Numbered from the stretch's first letter, positions 26,687 through 39,087 are shown. The stretch is DNA of 64,000 bases from Nitrososphaerota archaeon (GCA_028866895.1 JAGWHF010000004.1:1-64000); one strand, 5' to 3'. Translations and numbers: made by a program. The notes: generated by a model not told the origin, from the sequence alone.

Positions 26687-26839
26687 TCAGCCTCTCTTCC
26701 TGAACGAATCCAGCAGTTTCTCAAGAAAGACGCTGTTGTCAAGCTCTGGATTTGCCTTCTTTGCGTCATGGACGGCCTTCAGAAACCTGTTGAAGGTCTG
26801 CTCCTTTACAGTGATTGTCTTGTACTCTTTTCTAGGCAA
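26687..26839 (-). CDS. small VapB-antitoxin-like or DNA-binding protein
   Basis: About 50 residues from a TTG at 26839; the start is uncertain. The pattern YKTITVKEQTFNRFLKAV followed by SVFLEKLLDSF resembles the strand-helix-helix of small archaeal antitoxins. A TATA-like TTCTATAAAAG (26883-26892) lies upstream, leaving a leader of about 20 nt. No toxin gene is next to it. It is either a solo regulator or a remnant. Confidence 0.4.
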   Translation of the reverse strand: MPRKEYKTITVKEQTFNRFLKAVHDAKKANPELDNSVFLEKLLDSFRKRG

Positions 26840-27245
26840 CGATATATTGAATTTGTGACCTTTTGATAAGTCCTTCGTAGAACTTTTATAGAAATATCGT
26901 TCAAAATTGCCTACCAGACGGGAATTGGAGTAAAACCAAGTGCAGGATGAATTGTCTGCCCTTTCGTTCCATAAACTTGATCTTAGCAGTCTCCAGAATT
27001 GCGGCCGCCAGGATGGCAAGTTCGTCACACATGTAGCAGCAGACCCCTGCAAGAAAAATCCTGCACCAGATGTAGGCAACAGATTTTGTTGCGTCAAGAA
27101 GGTTCGGATAGTCCCGTGACTAATCTTTCGAACCTGCCAGAGGAGGCACCCCGGCAGTTCCTCCTGTAGGCCCGGTCAATATGATCACCACCCAAGTACG
27201 TCCCCGACATAAAGGGGCGATCCATATAAAATGATTTGTACGGTA
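26840..27245 (+). other. 406-bp intergenic region
   Basis: No supported gene. It contains the promoter of the small minus-strand gene and, at 27219-27229, a good rightward TATA-like CCATATAAAATG. Reading frames after that element run antisense through the zinc-ribbon gene. A 13-bp word (ACCACCCAAGTAC, 27185-27197) recurs in the leader of the polyglutamine gene at about 32366-32378. Confidence 0.4.
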
Positions 27246-27725
27246 CTATTTGCCGCTGTGTTTGGAGTCACCTTCATCCCCCAGATCTTCAAGGAACTGC
27301 CTTATGGAATCATAGTATGCAAACTCTCCAAGTATGGCCCTTATGGACTTGGAGACGACATCTGCGACGCTCTTCTCAAAGTTCCCTTCCAGCACGGCCT
27401 TAAGGTATTTCGGCTTCTCAAGACAATCAAATACGGTAGCTCCATAGTCATCCCTAAGCTTTGTGGTGACCCTGTCGAAGATTGAATGTCCCATGCTCAT
27501 GAGGGCGCTTTCTATTGCCAGTCCGACAAGTATCCTCTTCGGTTTCTTGCCAAGATTATTGGCACCTTGGATTGACGTGTCTGCAGTAATGGTCCTTCTG
27601 TGCTCTTTCCCACTTGCGGCCTCAACGTACTGAAAGTTGCAGGTAGGGTTTGTGCAATGGTAATTTCCTGAGCCTGGGTCGAATTCAACAAGATCGCCAC
27701 GACAGTCTGGACAGGGGAGCTTCAT
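27246..27725 (-). CDS. zinc-ribbon protein with C-terminal NitrOD5-like domain
   Basis: 159 residues. An N-terminal zinc ribbon has CPDCRG and CTNPTC (Cys pairs 16-20 residues apart). After a short linker, the segment GLAIESALMSMGHSIFDRVT, YGATVFDCLEKPKYL and EKSVADVVSKSIRAILGEF matches my memory of the thaumarchaeal output domain named NitrOD5. Such proteins are thought to be signalling or regulatory. Start about 26-30 nt after AATAAATACC. Confidence 0.65.
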   Translation of the reverse strand: MKLPCPDCRGDLVEFDPGSGNYHCTNPTCNFQYVEAASGKEHRRTITADTSIQGANNLGKKPKRILVGLAIESALMSMGHSIFDRVTTKLRDDYGATVFDCLEKPKYLKAVLEGNFEKSVADVVSKSIRAILGEFAYYDSIRQFLEDLGDEGDSKHSGK

Positions 27726-27831
27726 TAATCTTAAAAGTCCCGTACAGGATTTAGGTATTTATTTTTGGTCTGGTTGAGTATTGCCAGGATCATGTGTTGA
27801 CTGCACAGGTACATGCTTATTTTCCAACAAA

Positions 27832-28899
27832 CTAGTCAAGGCATATCGGGTTGTCAAGACAGAGGCGTATGGTGTCCACCATCTTTGCGTTGTCCAGATT
27901 GACGCCCGACATTTCTGCACCCTTTAGATCGGTTCCTGTCAGGTCTGCATTGCTCATGTCTACGCCTGAAAGATCAGCACCCTCCATCTTTGATTGATCA
28001 AGCTTTGCCCACGTCATCTTGGCGTTTATAAAGTTGGCATTTGAGAGTGTCGAGTCGGTAAGATCTGCGAATGAGAGATTCACATCTGGTAGGTCCGACG
28101 AGGTTAGATTTGCGTGTTCCATGTTTGCGTTGAAAAAGTTGGCCCCTGCTAGTTCCGAGTTTGAGAGGTCAACCCCCTTGAGATCAGAACCATAGAAGTT
28201 GGTGCCGTAAAATCTACCGTTTGTAAGCTTGGCACCGGAAATATCTGCTCTACTGAGATCCGCACCCGAGAGGTCTGAATTGCTAAGATCGGTACCTACG
28301 AGCTTGACGTCCACAAGGCTTTCAAACGCCAGATTGGATCCTGAAAGGATTGCGCCGTCAAGGTTCGCACCTGCAAGTTTGGAGCCGGACAGCTTGGCAC
28401 CTACAAGATTTGCACCTTTGAGGTTTGCACCGTACAGTTTGGCACCGTCAAGATCCGCCCCGGCCAGATTCGCACCGATCAGATTTGCCCCTGAGAGGTC
28501 TGCTCCGTTGAGGTTTGATTTCGACAAGTCGGATCCCTTGAGAATAGAACTTGAGAGATCTGAGCCGCTGAGGTTTACCTTTGCCATGTCTTGTCCTGAG
28601 AGATCACAATCACTCAGATTTATGCCCTCGGTCGGCGTGACCAGGCAGTTCAGATCTGTTCCTGCTTGAGGCCCAGCGGCATGCCCTTCGTTAGTTGACA
28701 GTGCGAGCATGCCATTATTCACCATCTGCTGGAGTATGGCCAGAAAATCATTGTCACTTATCTGTCCGTTGACCCATTCTTGCGCCCCAGTTCTCAAGGC
28801 ATCAGGGATTACAGCGGTTTGGCCAGCCGACGATGGGATCTGATGGCCCACTAGCGACAGCATCACTACGGCAAGTGACACGTACAGAATAGGTTTCAT
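27832..28899 (-). CDS. secreted pentapeptide-repeat protein 1
   Basis: 355 residues from the ATG at 28899, about 27 nt after GGTTTAATTGG; a GTG at 28911 is an alternative. Signal peptide to about residue 26, then a short domain (AQEWVNGQISDNDFLAILQQ) also found in the second pentapeptide protein at 47747-48751. Residues about 95-335 are A(D/N)LxG-type pentapeptide repeats forming a right-handed quadrilateral beta helix. The C-terminus has two Cys in CLDNPICLD. It lies 63 bp downstream of the polyglutamine protein gene on the same strand, but has its own TATA. Confidence 0.88.
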   Translation of the reverse strand: MKPILYVSLAVVMLSLVGHQIPSSAGQTAVIPDALRTGAQEWVNGQISDNDFLAILQQMVNNGMLALSTNEGHAAGPQAGTDLNCLVTPTEGINLSDCDLSGQDMAKVNLSGSDLSSSILKGSDLSKSNLNGADLSGANLIGANLAGADLDGAKLYGANLKGANLVGAKLSGSKLAGANLDGAILSGSNLAFESLVDVKLVGTDLSNSDLSGADLSRADISGAKLTNGRFYGTNFYGSDLKGVDLSNSELAGANFFNANMEHANLTSSDLPDVNLSFADLTDSTLSNANFINAKMTWAKLDQSKMEGADLSGVDMSNADLTGTDLKGAEMSGVNLDNAKMVDTIRLCLDNPICLD

Positions 28900-28962
28900 C
28901 AGAATTGTCACCGCCTTCCTCCAATTAAACCAAGGGTATAGAATGTGAAACTGTGAGACATG

Positions 28963-32361
<3,399 letters not shown>

Positions 32362-32559
32362 GCTGACCACCCAAGTACCGGACGTGCGGAACAACTAAAG
32401 ATTTGCCTATCATCATGTTTTGCGCAAAGGGCCATACCATACAGTAGAGATACGAATACCATCAATGTTGGATCGCTTTTACGGCATATACCTTAAAAGA
32501 ATTGCGTATCTATCTTCTGTAATTCTGGTATACGTCTGATAAGGTTTACTCATAATGCT

Positions 32560-33723
32560 TTATCTGCTAGAGATCGCTACTTTTTGAAAGTCGAACCTAT
32601 TGCACTGACAAACTGTCCCGAGGACGCTCGATATGCTGGGCTCCACCTCACGGCCCGAGACGAACCTTTTCAGCGGGAGTCCTCCGTCGGACTCCATCAG
32701 GATCGTAAATGAACGCGAGTCTTTCTTGCTTGCGCTTATTTCATAAATTGTCTTTCGGTGCGTCCTTGAGTTTTCGTGCAGTATAACCTCATGTCCCTTG
32801 AGCATATCAAGCATCCCTAACATTTCTGCCGGCACTTCAGATTCCGTTTCTATATCCATCACCACCGTCGTACGAAATCTTACTGGCTCCGAAGGTATCT
32901 TTCCTATAATCTTCATTCCAAACAGCGATACACCCTCAAGCTTTATCTTTTTTGCAAGGGCGGCCCTTCTCCTGTGAGGGTTTGAGAGTTTGACAAAGAA
33001 CGGCCTTCCCGTTCCACCAACAAGGCTTGACTCGTCCTCGCTCCCTATCCAATTAATCTTTGCCTGTTGTGCGCCAAATTTTTCGATGAGAAACTTCGCT
33101 ATCCTCCCCTCCACGCTTGTGAATTCGCAAATACCGTGAAAGTCGCATACAAAACATCCCTTGCCCCCGCATTCATTGCATGGTCTTTGCTTTTGAGGAA
33201 TGCCACGGACGTCCTTCGTATATCGTCCCTGCAGCAGTATGGCCTTGGGTTTTACCTCGCAATAATCCTTCTTGAAATCAATTGTGAAGGTGATATCCGG
33301 ACTCTGGTAGTCCACCACTGTCTTCGTCCTTCTTGAGAAAGCCTTTCCCAATTCCCTCGTAACGTCACTCTTGATGCTTGGTATTCCGCGCAACCTTAGT
33401 CTTGAACGTATCAGGTCGTCCCTGTCATGTATCGAGGGCTGCAATATTGCTCCGATAAGAAATGTTGAAAACTCGTATCCCTCTGCGGCCGATATCATCT
33501 TTCGTACCTGATCGTCAATGCAAGTCATGAGGGTTTTGCAGATATAGCACGCGGTGGGATTCTTCCGTCCGAGCATCTTACTCATCTTGAGGCCTAGTCT
33601 TTTGTGAGAGATCACACCAAGCTTGACCGCAAACATGCGCCCAAGGCAGTGGCTGCATAACGGATGCTCCTTAATGACCGACCTTGCTTGGTCAATTGCT
33701 GTCGCAAGCTTCTTCTTGTCCAT
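32560..33723 (-). CDS. pus10: tRNA pseudouridine synthase Pus10
   Basis: 387 residues. The N-terminal accessory domain has zinc-type Cys pairs (CSHCLG, CYICKTLM) and a second set (CNECGGKGCFVC). The catalytic domain has GSEDESSLVGGTGRPFFV with the catalytic Asp, and the C-terminal GREVEPSISSVLG motif. Archaeal Pus10 makes pseudouridine 54 (and 55) in the tRNA T-loop. It is the last gene of the minus-strand translation and targeting cluster. Confidence 0.92.
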   Translation of the reverse strand: MDKKKLATAIDQARSVIKEHPLCSHCLGRMFAVKLGVISHKRLGLKMSKMLGRKNPTACYICKTLMTCIDDQVRKMISAAEGYEFSTFLIGAILQPSIHDRDDLIRSRLRLRGIPSIKSDVTRELGKAFSRRTKTVVDYQSPDITFTIDFKKDYCEVKPKAILLQGRYTKDVRGIPQKQRPCNECGGKGCFVCDFHGICEFTSVEGRIAKFLIEKFGAQQAKINWIGSEDESSLVGGTGRPFFVKLSNPHRRRAALAKKIKLEGVSLFGMKIIGKIPSEPVRFRTTVVMDIETESEVPAEMLGMLDMLKGHEVILHENSRTHRKTIYEISASKKDSRSFTILMESDGGLPLKRFVSGREVEPSISSVLGTVCQCNRFDFQKVAISSR

Positions 33724-33818
33724 CCGGTTACCTTACTTTGATGGACGTATTATTCCTAAGGGAACCCCCCTATGCAGGGTGTCAGATGGTTCCTTACCAC
33801 TGCAGGAAAAACCATTTT

Positions 33819-34490
33819 TTAGTACGGATAGAGTCTCTCGTTTGTGTCCTTGTTTGTTACGCTTATTGCCTTTGTAGGACAAGTGTGTGCCGCATCAAGA
33901 ATCTTTTTTGATCTTGCGCCCTCCTCGTTTATTACCCTTGACTTGGGGTTTACGCGGACGTTTTTTTCGACCCTGAACACGGCGGGGGCAATGGTCTCGC
34001 AGCTGCAACACGCGATACATCTTTCCGGGTCAACCCTGACAGCGACCTGGATCTCTTGTTCCACATCTGCCTGCCCGGTCTCCATCTTTGCCTCCGATCT
34101 TGCCTTCTCATAATAGTGCCAGAATGTTGCCTCATATTGCTTCCAAAAGTCCTGGTATGCTGTCTCGGCATATTTTGTATACCTTGACCAGTCCTCATTT
34201 GGGGTCCTGTCAGAATCTCTTGCCCCCCAATGCCTCCTCCTCGAGCCGGTAGATGCCCTGCCTGATCGATCCCCACTTCCCGGCCTTTCATTTGATGGAC
34301 CAATTGTTCTCTTATAATCTGCTCGCAGTGTCTGATAGGCTTCAGAGACTAGTTTGAATCTCCTGCCTTCCTGATCCTTGTTCTTGTCTGGATGAAACTC
34401 CAAGGCAAGCCTGCGATATGCCGACTTGATTTCCTTCATCGAGGCGCCCTCTTCCACTCCAAGAACTTGGCAACACTGGTAGGTGTTCAA
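33819..34490 (-). CDS. DnaJ-ferredoxin fusion protein
   Basis: 223 residues. Residues 1-62 are a J domain with the HPD tripeptide ([10 protein letters not shown]). A Ser/Arg/Gly-rich linker and an aromatic helical segment ([19 protein letters not shown]) follow. Residues about 150-215 form a single-cluster ferredoxin with CIACCSCE, in which a C-x2-C-x2-C set is visible, and a distal TCPTKAI. This architecture is known in Thaumarchaeota and in plant plastids and has been interpreted as a gene exchange between them. It should couple Hsp70 to redox or Fe-S status. No dnaK is in the window. Confidence 0.92.
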   Translation of the reverse strand: MNTYQCCQVLGVEEGASMKEIKSAYRRLALEFHPDKNKDQEGRRFKLVSEAYQTLRADYKRTIGPSNERPGSGDRSGRASTGSRRRHWGARDSDRTPNEDWSRYTKYAETAYQDFWKQYEATFWHYYEKARSEAKMETGQADVEQEIQVAVRVDPERCIACCSCETIAPAVFRVEKNVRVNPKSRVINEEGARSKKILDAAHTCPTKAISVTNKDTNERLYPY

Positions 34491-34592
34491 TGTCTATGAT
34501 GCACCTAACTATTTTAAAACAGTTTTTACCAAAACCATGCTCCGCTGGCTTGTGCCGTGCCTGCCCGGTCTGGTATCCTCTGCCGAACCTGA

Positions 34593-35918
34593 CTATCCCA
34601 GCCCCATCTTTCGGAGCATTCCCTGCATTTGGCGTCCCTTTGAGGCCTTCATCATCGTCTTAGAGTTCTTGTAGGCCTTCAAAAGTTCCTTTACGTCGTG
34701 CTCCGTCCAGCCAGAACCTCTTGCAATTCTCTTAACACGCGAGGCATTTATCAGGTCAGGATCCGCCTTCTCCTCCTTTGTCATTGACTGGATGACATAC
34801 CGCCACCTCTCCATGCGCTCCTCCTGCTGGTCAAGCTGTTCCTCCTTCACCATGCCAGAGAATCCCGGCATGTTCTCCATTATACTTCTAAGACCGCCCG
34901 CCTTTGTCGCCTCCTCTATTTGGAAGTAAAAGTCCTCCATGTTCATCTTCCCATGTGAAATTCTCTTGAGCCTCTCCTCATTTCCTTCAGTCTCAAGTCT
35001 CTTTGCCATGTCAAGCAGTGCCTGAATGTCCCCCATGCCAAGCAACCTTCCTACGAATCGCGTAGGCGAGAATTTTTCAAGGTCGTCTATCCGCTCCCCC
35101 GTTCCAATATACATTATCCTCGCGCCCGTAGCAGCGGCAGCCGCAAGGGCTCCCCCTCCCTTTGCGCTCGAGTCAAGTTTTGTTATTATTATTCCCCCTA
35201 CAGGAACCGTCTTGTGGAACGCCTCCGCCTGACTGTAGCATTGCTGCCCTATCGTGCCGTCTATCACCAGCAGTGCAAGGTCCGGGTTTGAGACTTTACC
35301 TATTCTCGTCATCTCGTCGAGCAGGTCCTTCTCCTCCTTGTGCCTTCCTGCCGTATCAATCAGGACGACATCGAAGTTCTTCCCTTCAAAATTCTTGAGT
35401 CCGTTCTTTACAATCTCGGGCGAGTCCTTGTTACCCTCCTCACCATAGACCTCCACGTTTGCCTTTTCGCACATGGTTTTAAGCTGCGTAAGAGCCCCCG
35501 GCCTGTAGGTGTCGGCTCCGACGACGCACACCCTATAACCCTGTTTCGTGAGGTATTTTGCAAGCTTTGAGGTGATTGTTGTCTTGCCGCTTCCCTGAAT
35601 CCCAAGCATCAACACACGGTTCATCCGCCCAGCTTGGAACGAGTACTCGTTTTCCGTACCAAGCAGTTTCGAGAGCTCGTCGTACAGGATCTTGACAATG
35701 TGGTCCTTTCTTGAGAGTCCCGGAGGTGGGGTCTCCTTGAGAGAGCGTTCCTCCAGGTTTTTCGTAATTTGGAATACAAGCTTGACGTTGACGTCGGATT
35801 GCAAGAGTGCCCTCTGGATGTCCTTTGAGAGCTCCTTGATGAGTGCCTCGTCAATTGCAGAGGAGTTTACTATCTTTTTCAGAGCAGCCCTCAGTCCGGT
35901 CTTGAGCCCGTCTAGCAT
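34593..35918 (-). CDS. srp54: signal recognition particle 54 kDa protein (SRP54/Ffh)
   Basis: 441 residues: N domain, G domain with P-loop GIQGSGKTTITSKLAKYL, DTAGRH and TKLDSSAKGG, then the Met-rich M domain that binds SRP RNA and signal peptides (MENMPGFSGM, KMNMEDFYFQ). GTPase core of co-translational targeting. It overlaps the end of the dph6 gene by 7 bp, so the two are co-transcribed. Its partner SRP19 is at 43821-44120. Confidence 0.96.
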   Translation of the reverse strand: MLDGLKTGLRAALKKIVNSSAIDEALIKELSKDIQRALLQSDVNVKLVFQITKNLEERSLKETPPPGLSRKDHIVKILYDELSKLLGTENEYSFQAGRMNRVLMLGIQGSGKTTITSKLAKYLTKQGYRVCVVGADTYRPGALTQLKTMCEKANVEVYGEEGNKDSPEIVKNGLKNFEGKNFDVVLIDTAGRHKEEKDLLDEMTRIGKVSNPDLALLVIDGTIGQQCYSQAEAFHKTVPVGGIIITKLDSSAKGGGALAAAAATGARIMYIGTGERIDDLEKFSPTRFVGRLLGMGDIQALLDMAKRLETEGNEERLKRISHGKMNMEDFYFQIEEATKAGGLRSIMENMPGFSGMVKEEQLDQQEERMERWRYVIQSMTKEEKADPDLINASRVKRIARGSGWTEHDVKELLKAYKNSKTMMKASKGRQMQGMLRKMGLG

Positions 35919-36601
35919 CGCTCTTCCAAGGCCGCCTCGGTTATTTCAAACCTTCCTCTGTATCCGTCCCATGAAGTCGTGTGAGCCAATATCTTGATGC
36001 TTCCAGAAAAGAGCGGGCAACCAATGACAAACGTCTCGGCTTCGCCCCCTTCGAAGGATGGGTTGATTCCATGTCTTGCCGCAAGCTTGATCAGATCCTC
36101 GACGTCCCCGGCCGTTATCAGCTTGCCAAGCCATGACTTGTCAAGACCGCCGGACGACACACTTGTAATAATGAACCTGAAGCCAGACCTGACGATGAGT
36201 CTCAGGTATTCTTTTTCCTCGATTCCCCACAGCGGTGCCACCACACCAAGTCCGAGGTCAGCGCAGGCCTCCTCAAAGTTCCTCTTTTGGAACACGCTCT
36301 TTATACCACCATGAAGTATCCCCTCAACTCCAAATCGCTCCTTTGCGAACAGGAGAGCCTTCCTAAGGGCTGCCACCTCGGATGACGGCTCAAGTGAATC
36401 TACGGTTGCCTCGATCTGGGGTTTCCCCATAAGCAATGCCTGCATCTCCGTCATCCGTAGGTTAGGGTGGTGAAGTAGAAGACTCTCCTCTGATTTTGGA
36501 AATATGGTGACCAGGCATTGGATCGCATGGCCGTCCAACCCAGCCTTGAAGATTGCAAAGGTACTGTCCTTGCCTCCGGAAAATAGGGCTGCTAGTTTCA
36601 A
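35912..36601 (-). CDS. dph6: diphthine-ammonia ligase (Dph6-type ATP pyrophosphatase)
   Basis: 229 residues. The N-terminal PP-loop AALFSGGKDSTFA binds ATP, and the C-terminal FEGGEAETFVIGCPLF motif is characteristic of Dph6. It performs the last, ATP-dependent amidation step that makes diphthamide on elongation factor 2. It sits between a 40-aa zinc-ribbon gene (26 nt upstream) and srp54 (7-bp overlap). Archaeal members were first annotated as generic ATPases. Confidence 0.9.
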   Translation of the reverse strand: MKLAALFSGGKDSTFAIFKAGLDGHAIQCLVTIFPKSEESLLLHHPNLRMTEMQALLMGKPQIEATVDSLEPSSEVAALRKALLFAKERFGVEGILHGGIKSVFQKRNFEEACADLGLGVVAPLWGIEEKEYLRLIVRSGFRFIITSVSSGGLDKSWLGKLITAGDVEDLIKLAARHGINPSFEGGEAETFVIGCPLFSGSIKILAHTTSWDGYRGRFEITEAALEERC

Positions 36602-36627
36602 CTATCATCCTAAGATGGCAGTTTCAA

Positions 36628-36750
36628 TTATTTTTTCTCAAGTTTTGAAACCTTGTTGAGGCAGGAACTGCAGAGGGCAAGTTGACCCTTGAGCGTAACC
36701 TCGACATTTGACGCAAGGCAGACGTGGCATAGTCCCTTCACATCCACCAT
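36628..36750 (-). CDS. 40-residue zinc-ribbon miniprotein
   Basis: Starts MVDVKGLCHVCLASNVEV and ends in a Lys-rich tail. Two Cys pairs, CHVC and CSSC, are separated by 15 residues, exactly as in one zinc ribbon. It lies between the aIF5A gene and dph6 on the same strand, with a 26-nt gap to dph6. Co-transcription with translation-factor genes suggests an RNA- or ribosome-associated role, but this is inference. Too short for most gene finders. Confidence 0.75.
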   Translation of the reverse strand: MVDVKGLCHVCLASNVEVTLKGQLALCSSCLNKVSKLEKK

Positions 36751-36874
36751 AAGAGAATCATGGTGTATAACCTATTCTGTCCCGGTAGGCATTTAAATTC
36801 TGCAGGACACCTCAAGTACTCATAACCGTCATCACGAATCAGTTGGCTTTTCTCGTCATCATCGGCATCCAAAT

Positions 36875-37285
36875 CTAGCTCTTGATTCTGACTATAATAG
36901 TTCTATCCATTACCTTCCAGTACTCTACGTCCTGTCCCTGGGCAATCTTGTCTTTTACCTCGTCTTCTATCTGGGAGACATCGAATACCTCGAATGACTC
37001 CGAGTCCATGACTTGGACCATAGAGTCTGTCTTGGAAATGACCGAACCCACCCTCTTGTCAATGAGCGGCACTTGTACTTGGGCGCTCACAGGCGAGACG
37101 TGCGGATATTTCTTCTTGTCAAAAATCCCTACTGCCACTATCCTTGCCTTGGCAGCACCGTGCTTTCCGGGCTTGCTTGTATCATACTCCACTATCTTGC
37201 ACGGTTCCTGAGTTGGACTGTCAACCGGAAGCAGGATGTAAGATCCGATCTTAAGCGAACCAAGTTCGGAGGGCTTGCTCATCAC
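36875..37285 (-). CDS. eif5a: translation initiation factor 5A (aIF5A)
   Basis: 136 residues (or 135 from the second Met). The N-terminal SH3-like domain carries the modification loop TSKPGKHGAAKARIV; K41 is the lysine converted to hypusine or deoxyhypusine. The C-terminal OB domain follows. It promotes peptide-bond formation at difficult motifs. It heads the same-strand cluster with the zinc ribbon, Dph6 and SRP54, so two factor-modification themes meet here (hypusine and diphthamide). Confidence 0.96.
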   Translation of the reverse strand: MMSKPSELGSLKIGSYILLPVDSPTQEPCKIVEYDTSKPGKHGAAKARIVAVGIFDKKKYPHVSPVSAQVQVPLIDKRVGSVISKTDSMVQVMDSESFEVFDVSQIEDEVKDKIAQGQDVEYWKVMDRTIIVRIKS

Positions 37286-37588
37286 ACAGAAAGAAATTTG
37301 CAGAGTATATAACTTTTAGTTCCTGATCTAGCTGGCGTGCAGGACCTGCTTCCCTCTCTCAAAAGTTGGCTCTCTTGATCTCGTTTGGGCGGGCGTACTT
37401 GCCGATCCAACCACTGCGTCCCATCGTAAAGATCTGGCCTCATCAAGGATCTAAAAACCCGAGTGAAGTCAGGGTTGGGTTGGATATATGGGCATCAGCA
37501 GGATCTGCGGTGTGCGCTGATTCCTTGGCAATAGCCGTCTGGTACACGATATTTTCGGCATTTCATACAACCAATCCAAAATTCTTGT
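37286..37588 (+). other. 303-bp intergenic region
   Basis: No gene, repeat or RNA structure that I can support. Frames here are short and without promoter-spaced starts. Confidence 0.5.
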
Positions 37589-38200
37589 TCATTTTATTTT
37601 TTCAATGACAGAGAGGTTCAGGAGGTTTGTTAGCCGTATCCCTTTTCTTGTCACCTCCTTCCTTGTCTTCTCACAGTACTTGTTATCGCTCTGGTGGGTG
37701 TTGCTGCTTGAGACCTCGAAAACTACAAGGTTGTCATGATATGGGAATGTAAACTTGGGAGCCTCTGTGGACGACGTGGAAAGGGTGCCGCACTCGGCTC
37801 GCCTCACCCTGTTCCTTTTTGCAACGATCATGGCAAGCTCGAATAGATCGGACTCTGGATGGCCGTGATCAAGATAGTATACCGATATGAGGTTGAGATT
37901 GAGATCGTTGAACCTTTCGAAAAACTCGTCATATCTTGAGAAGACGAACGTGGTCATCTCCTGCTTGTACCTTTCGGCGTGTTCAAAGGCAAGCTGCCTG
38001 TTCTTGAACCTTGCAAGGAGGTAAATGTTTGCATGCAGGGGAAAGTATGCCATGCCGTCCTCCGAGAATGTTGCCGTGACAAAATACATGCCGTCTACAA
38101 AGTCGGATTTTTCAAGGGACTCCTTCATTCTTGTAGAGGGTTCGTTATGCATGTAAGGCGCGCAAAGATACCCCCCATCCGAAATACCCCCCCCAGACAC
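37589..38200 (-). CDS. hypothetical protein, cytoplasmic
   Basis: 203 residues from a GTG at 38200, exactly 26 nt after CATATAAG (38222-38230), so a leaderless start; the frame upstream to 38245 is not transcribed from this box. Mixed alpha/beta pattern, with strand-like YFVTATFSEDGMAYFPLH and FTFPYHDNLVVFEVS. No catalytic motif recognised. The region 38155-38200 is unusually G-rich and encodes an N-terminal Gly-rich stretch. Confidence 0.6.
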   Translation of the reverse strand: MSGGGISDGGYLCAPYMHNEPSTRMKESLEKSDFVDGMYFVTATFSEDGMAYFPLHANIYLLARFKNRQLAFEHAERYKQEMTTFVFSRYDEFFERFNDLNLNLISVYYLDHGHPESDLFELAMIVAKRNRVRRAECGTLSTSSTEAPKFTFPYHDNLVVFEVSSSNTHQSDNKYCEKTRKEVTRKGIRLTNLLNLSVIEKIK

Positions 38201-38338
38201 GTGAGGGAGTAGTACTGCTTTCTTATATGTAGTTGGGTGGGTCAAAATCGGCCTTATTTTGTTTCAAATTTAGGAAAAAACGCCGAAATTTTTCCCAGAG
38301 AAAATTATTTAAAACGACCCAACTGGATGATATCAAGT

Positions 38339-38461
38339 CCCACGCTAGCTCAGCCTGGTAGAGCTTCCGGCTGTAGTGGTCGGCTATTGGCTGACCGTCA
38401 CCAGCCTATCAGGCTTACAGAAACCGGAGTGTCGCAAGTTCAAATCCTGCGCGTGGGACCA
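38339..38461 (+). tRNA. tRNA-Tyr (GUA) with a 46-nt intron and encoded CCA
   Basis: The acceptor stem CCCACGC pairs with GCGTGGG, giving the C1-G72 pair characteristic of archaeal tRNA-Tyr. D stem GCTC/GAGC; anticodon stem TCCGG/CCGGA; loop CTGTAGA after splicing with GUA at 38373-38375; T loop TTCAAAT. A73 is at 38458, followed by a genomic CCA (38459-38461). The T stem has one A-C mismatch (A52-C62). A TATA-like ATTTAAAAC (38308-38316) lies upstream. Boundaries were built by hand-folding. Confidence 0.93.
38377..38422 (+). other. tRNA-Tyr intron with bulge-helix-bulge
   Basis: The intron starts after position 37. The helix CTGT (38371-38374) pairs with ACAG (38417-38420) between two 3-nt bulges, AGT and AAA, each cut after its second base. 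This is the canonical archaeal splicing endonuclease substrate, and it yields a normal 7-nt anticodon loop. Inside, GGTCGGC/GCTGACC (38378-38396, one G-T pair) and AGCC/GGCT form two further hairpins. Confidence 0.85.
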
Positions 38462-38565
38462 CTATTTTTTAAAGGGTATCGTTCTGGGCGGGATGAACCC
38501 CTGCAGACGGGCAAGGCCAGAATTCTTGTTATCATTGCAGAGCATAAAATTCAATAGGACTGGTC

Positions 38566-39087
38566 TTGGTTATAGAGGCATTGTCAGAAGACTCTGGCTG
38601 GTCTGGACTTGACGAGGTGGACCAGAAGATAATTGCCATACTCAACAAGAACGCGCGTACTCCTTCAAAGGAGATTGCGTCTGAGCTTAGGAATTCCGGA
38701 GTGGATGTCTCAGACAGGACCATCAGGAAGAGGATTGAACGTCTTGAGAAGAGCGGGATCATAAAGGGGTACAAGGCTGTCCTTTCAGGGGTTTCCGTCT
38801 CCGACGGGTTCGAGGCACTCTTTCTGAGGCTCAAGATTGCGCGGTCGCTCAGCACCCAGGTGGATGCAATACGGGAGTTTGCCAGAACCTTTCCAGACTA
38901 TCTCTTCGTTGCAACCCTTGACGGGGACTGGAACATGATGATAGTTATGAGAGTGGATTCCGAGGTGAGGAACCCGTCCTCCAGATTGCTTGAAAAGTTT
39001 TCCGACCAGATTTCAGACTACAGGGTAAGCAACATACAGATGAGGGACGTGAACCGCCTCAACATGTCGCTTGTGCTTCTTAGCTGA
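38566..39087 (+). CDS. Lrp/AsnC-family transcription regulator
   Basis: 173 residues from TTG at 38566, about 20 nt after CATAAAATTC. The HTH (LDEVDQKIIAILNKNARTPS, then SDRTIRKRIERLEKSGIIKGY) is typical of AsnC. The second half is a RAM-like effector domain (FLFVATLDGDWNMMIVMRV pattern). These regulators respond to amino acids or related metabolites. The 3' end overlaps the convergent response-regulator gene by 8 bp. The target genes are unknown. Confidence 0.85.
   Translation: MVIEALSEDSGWSGLDEVDQKIIAILNKNARTPSKEIASELRNSGVDVSDRTIRKRIERLEKSGIIKGYKAVLSGVSVSDGFEALFLRLKIARSLSTQVDAIREFARTFPDYLFVATLDGDWNMMIVMRVDSEVRNPSSRLLEKFSDQISDYRVSNIQMRDVNRLNMSLVLLS

Noticed and set aside
27231-27485. 84-residue rightward frame after the CCATATAAAATG element
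   Set aside because: It runs antisense through the zinc-ribbon/NitrOD5-like gene, and the start lies only about 7 nt after the TATA-like box.
28229-28669. 146-residue rightward frame opposite pentapeptide protein 1
   Set aside because: Repetitive pentapeptide codons leave the antisense frame open. The same effect is seen at 48196-48840 opposite pentapeptide protein 2.
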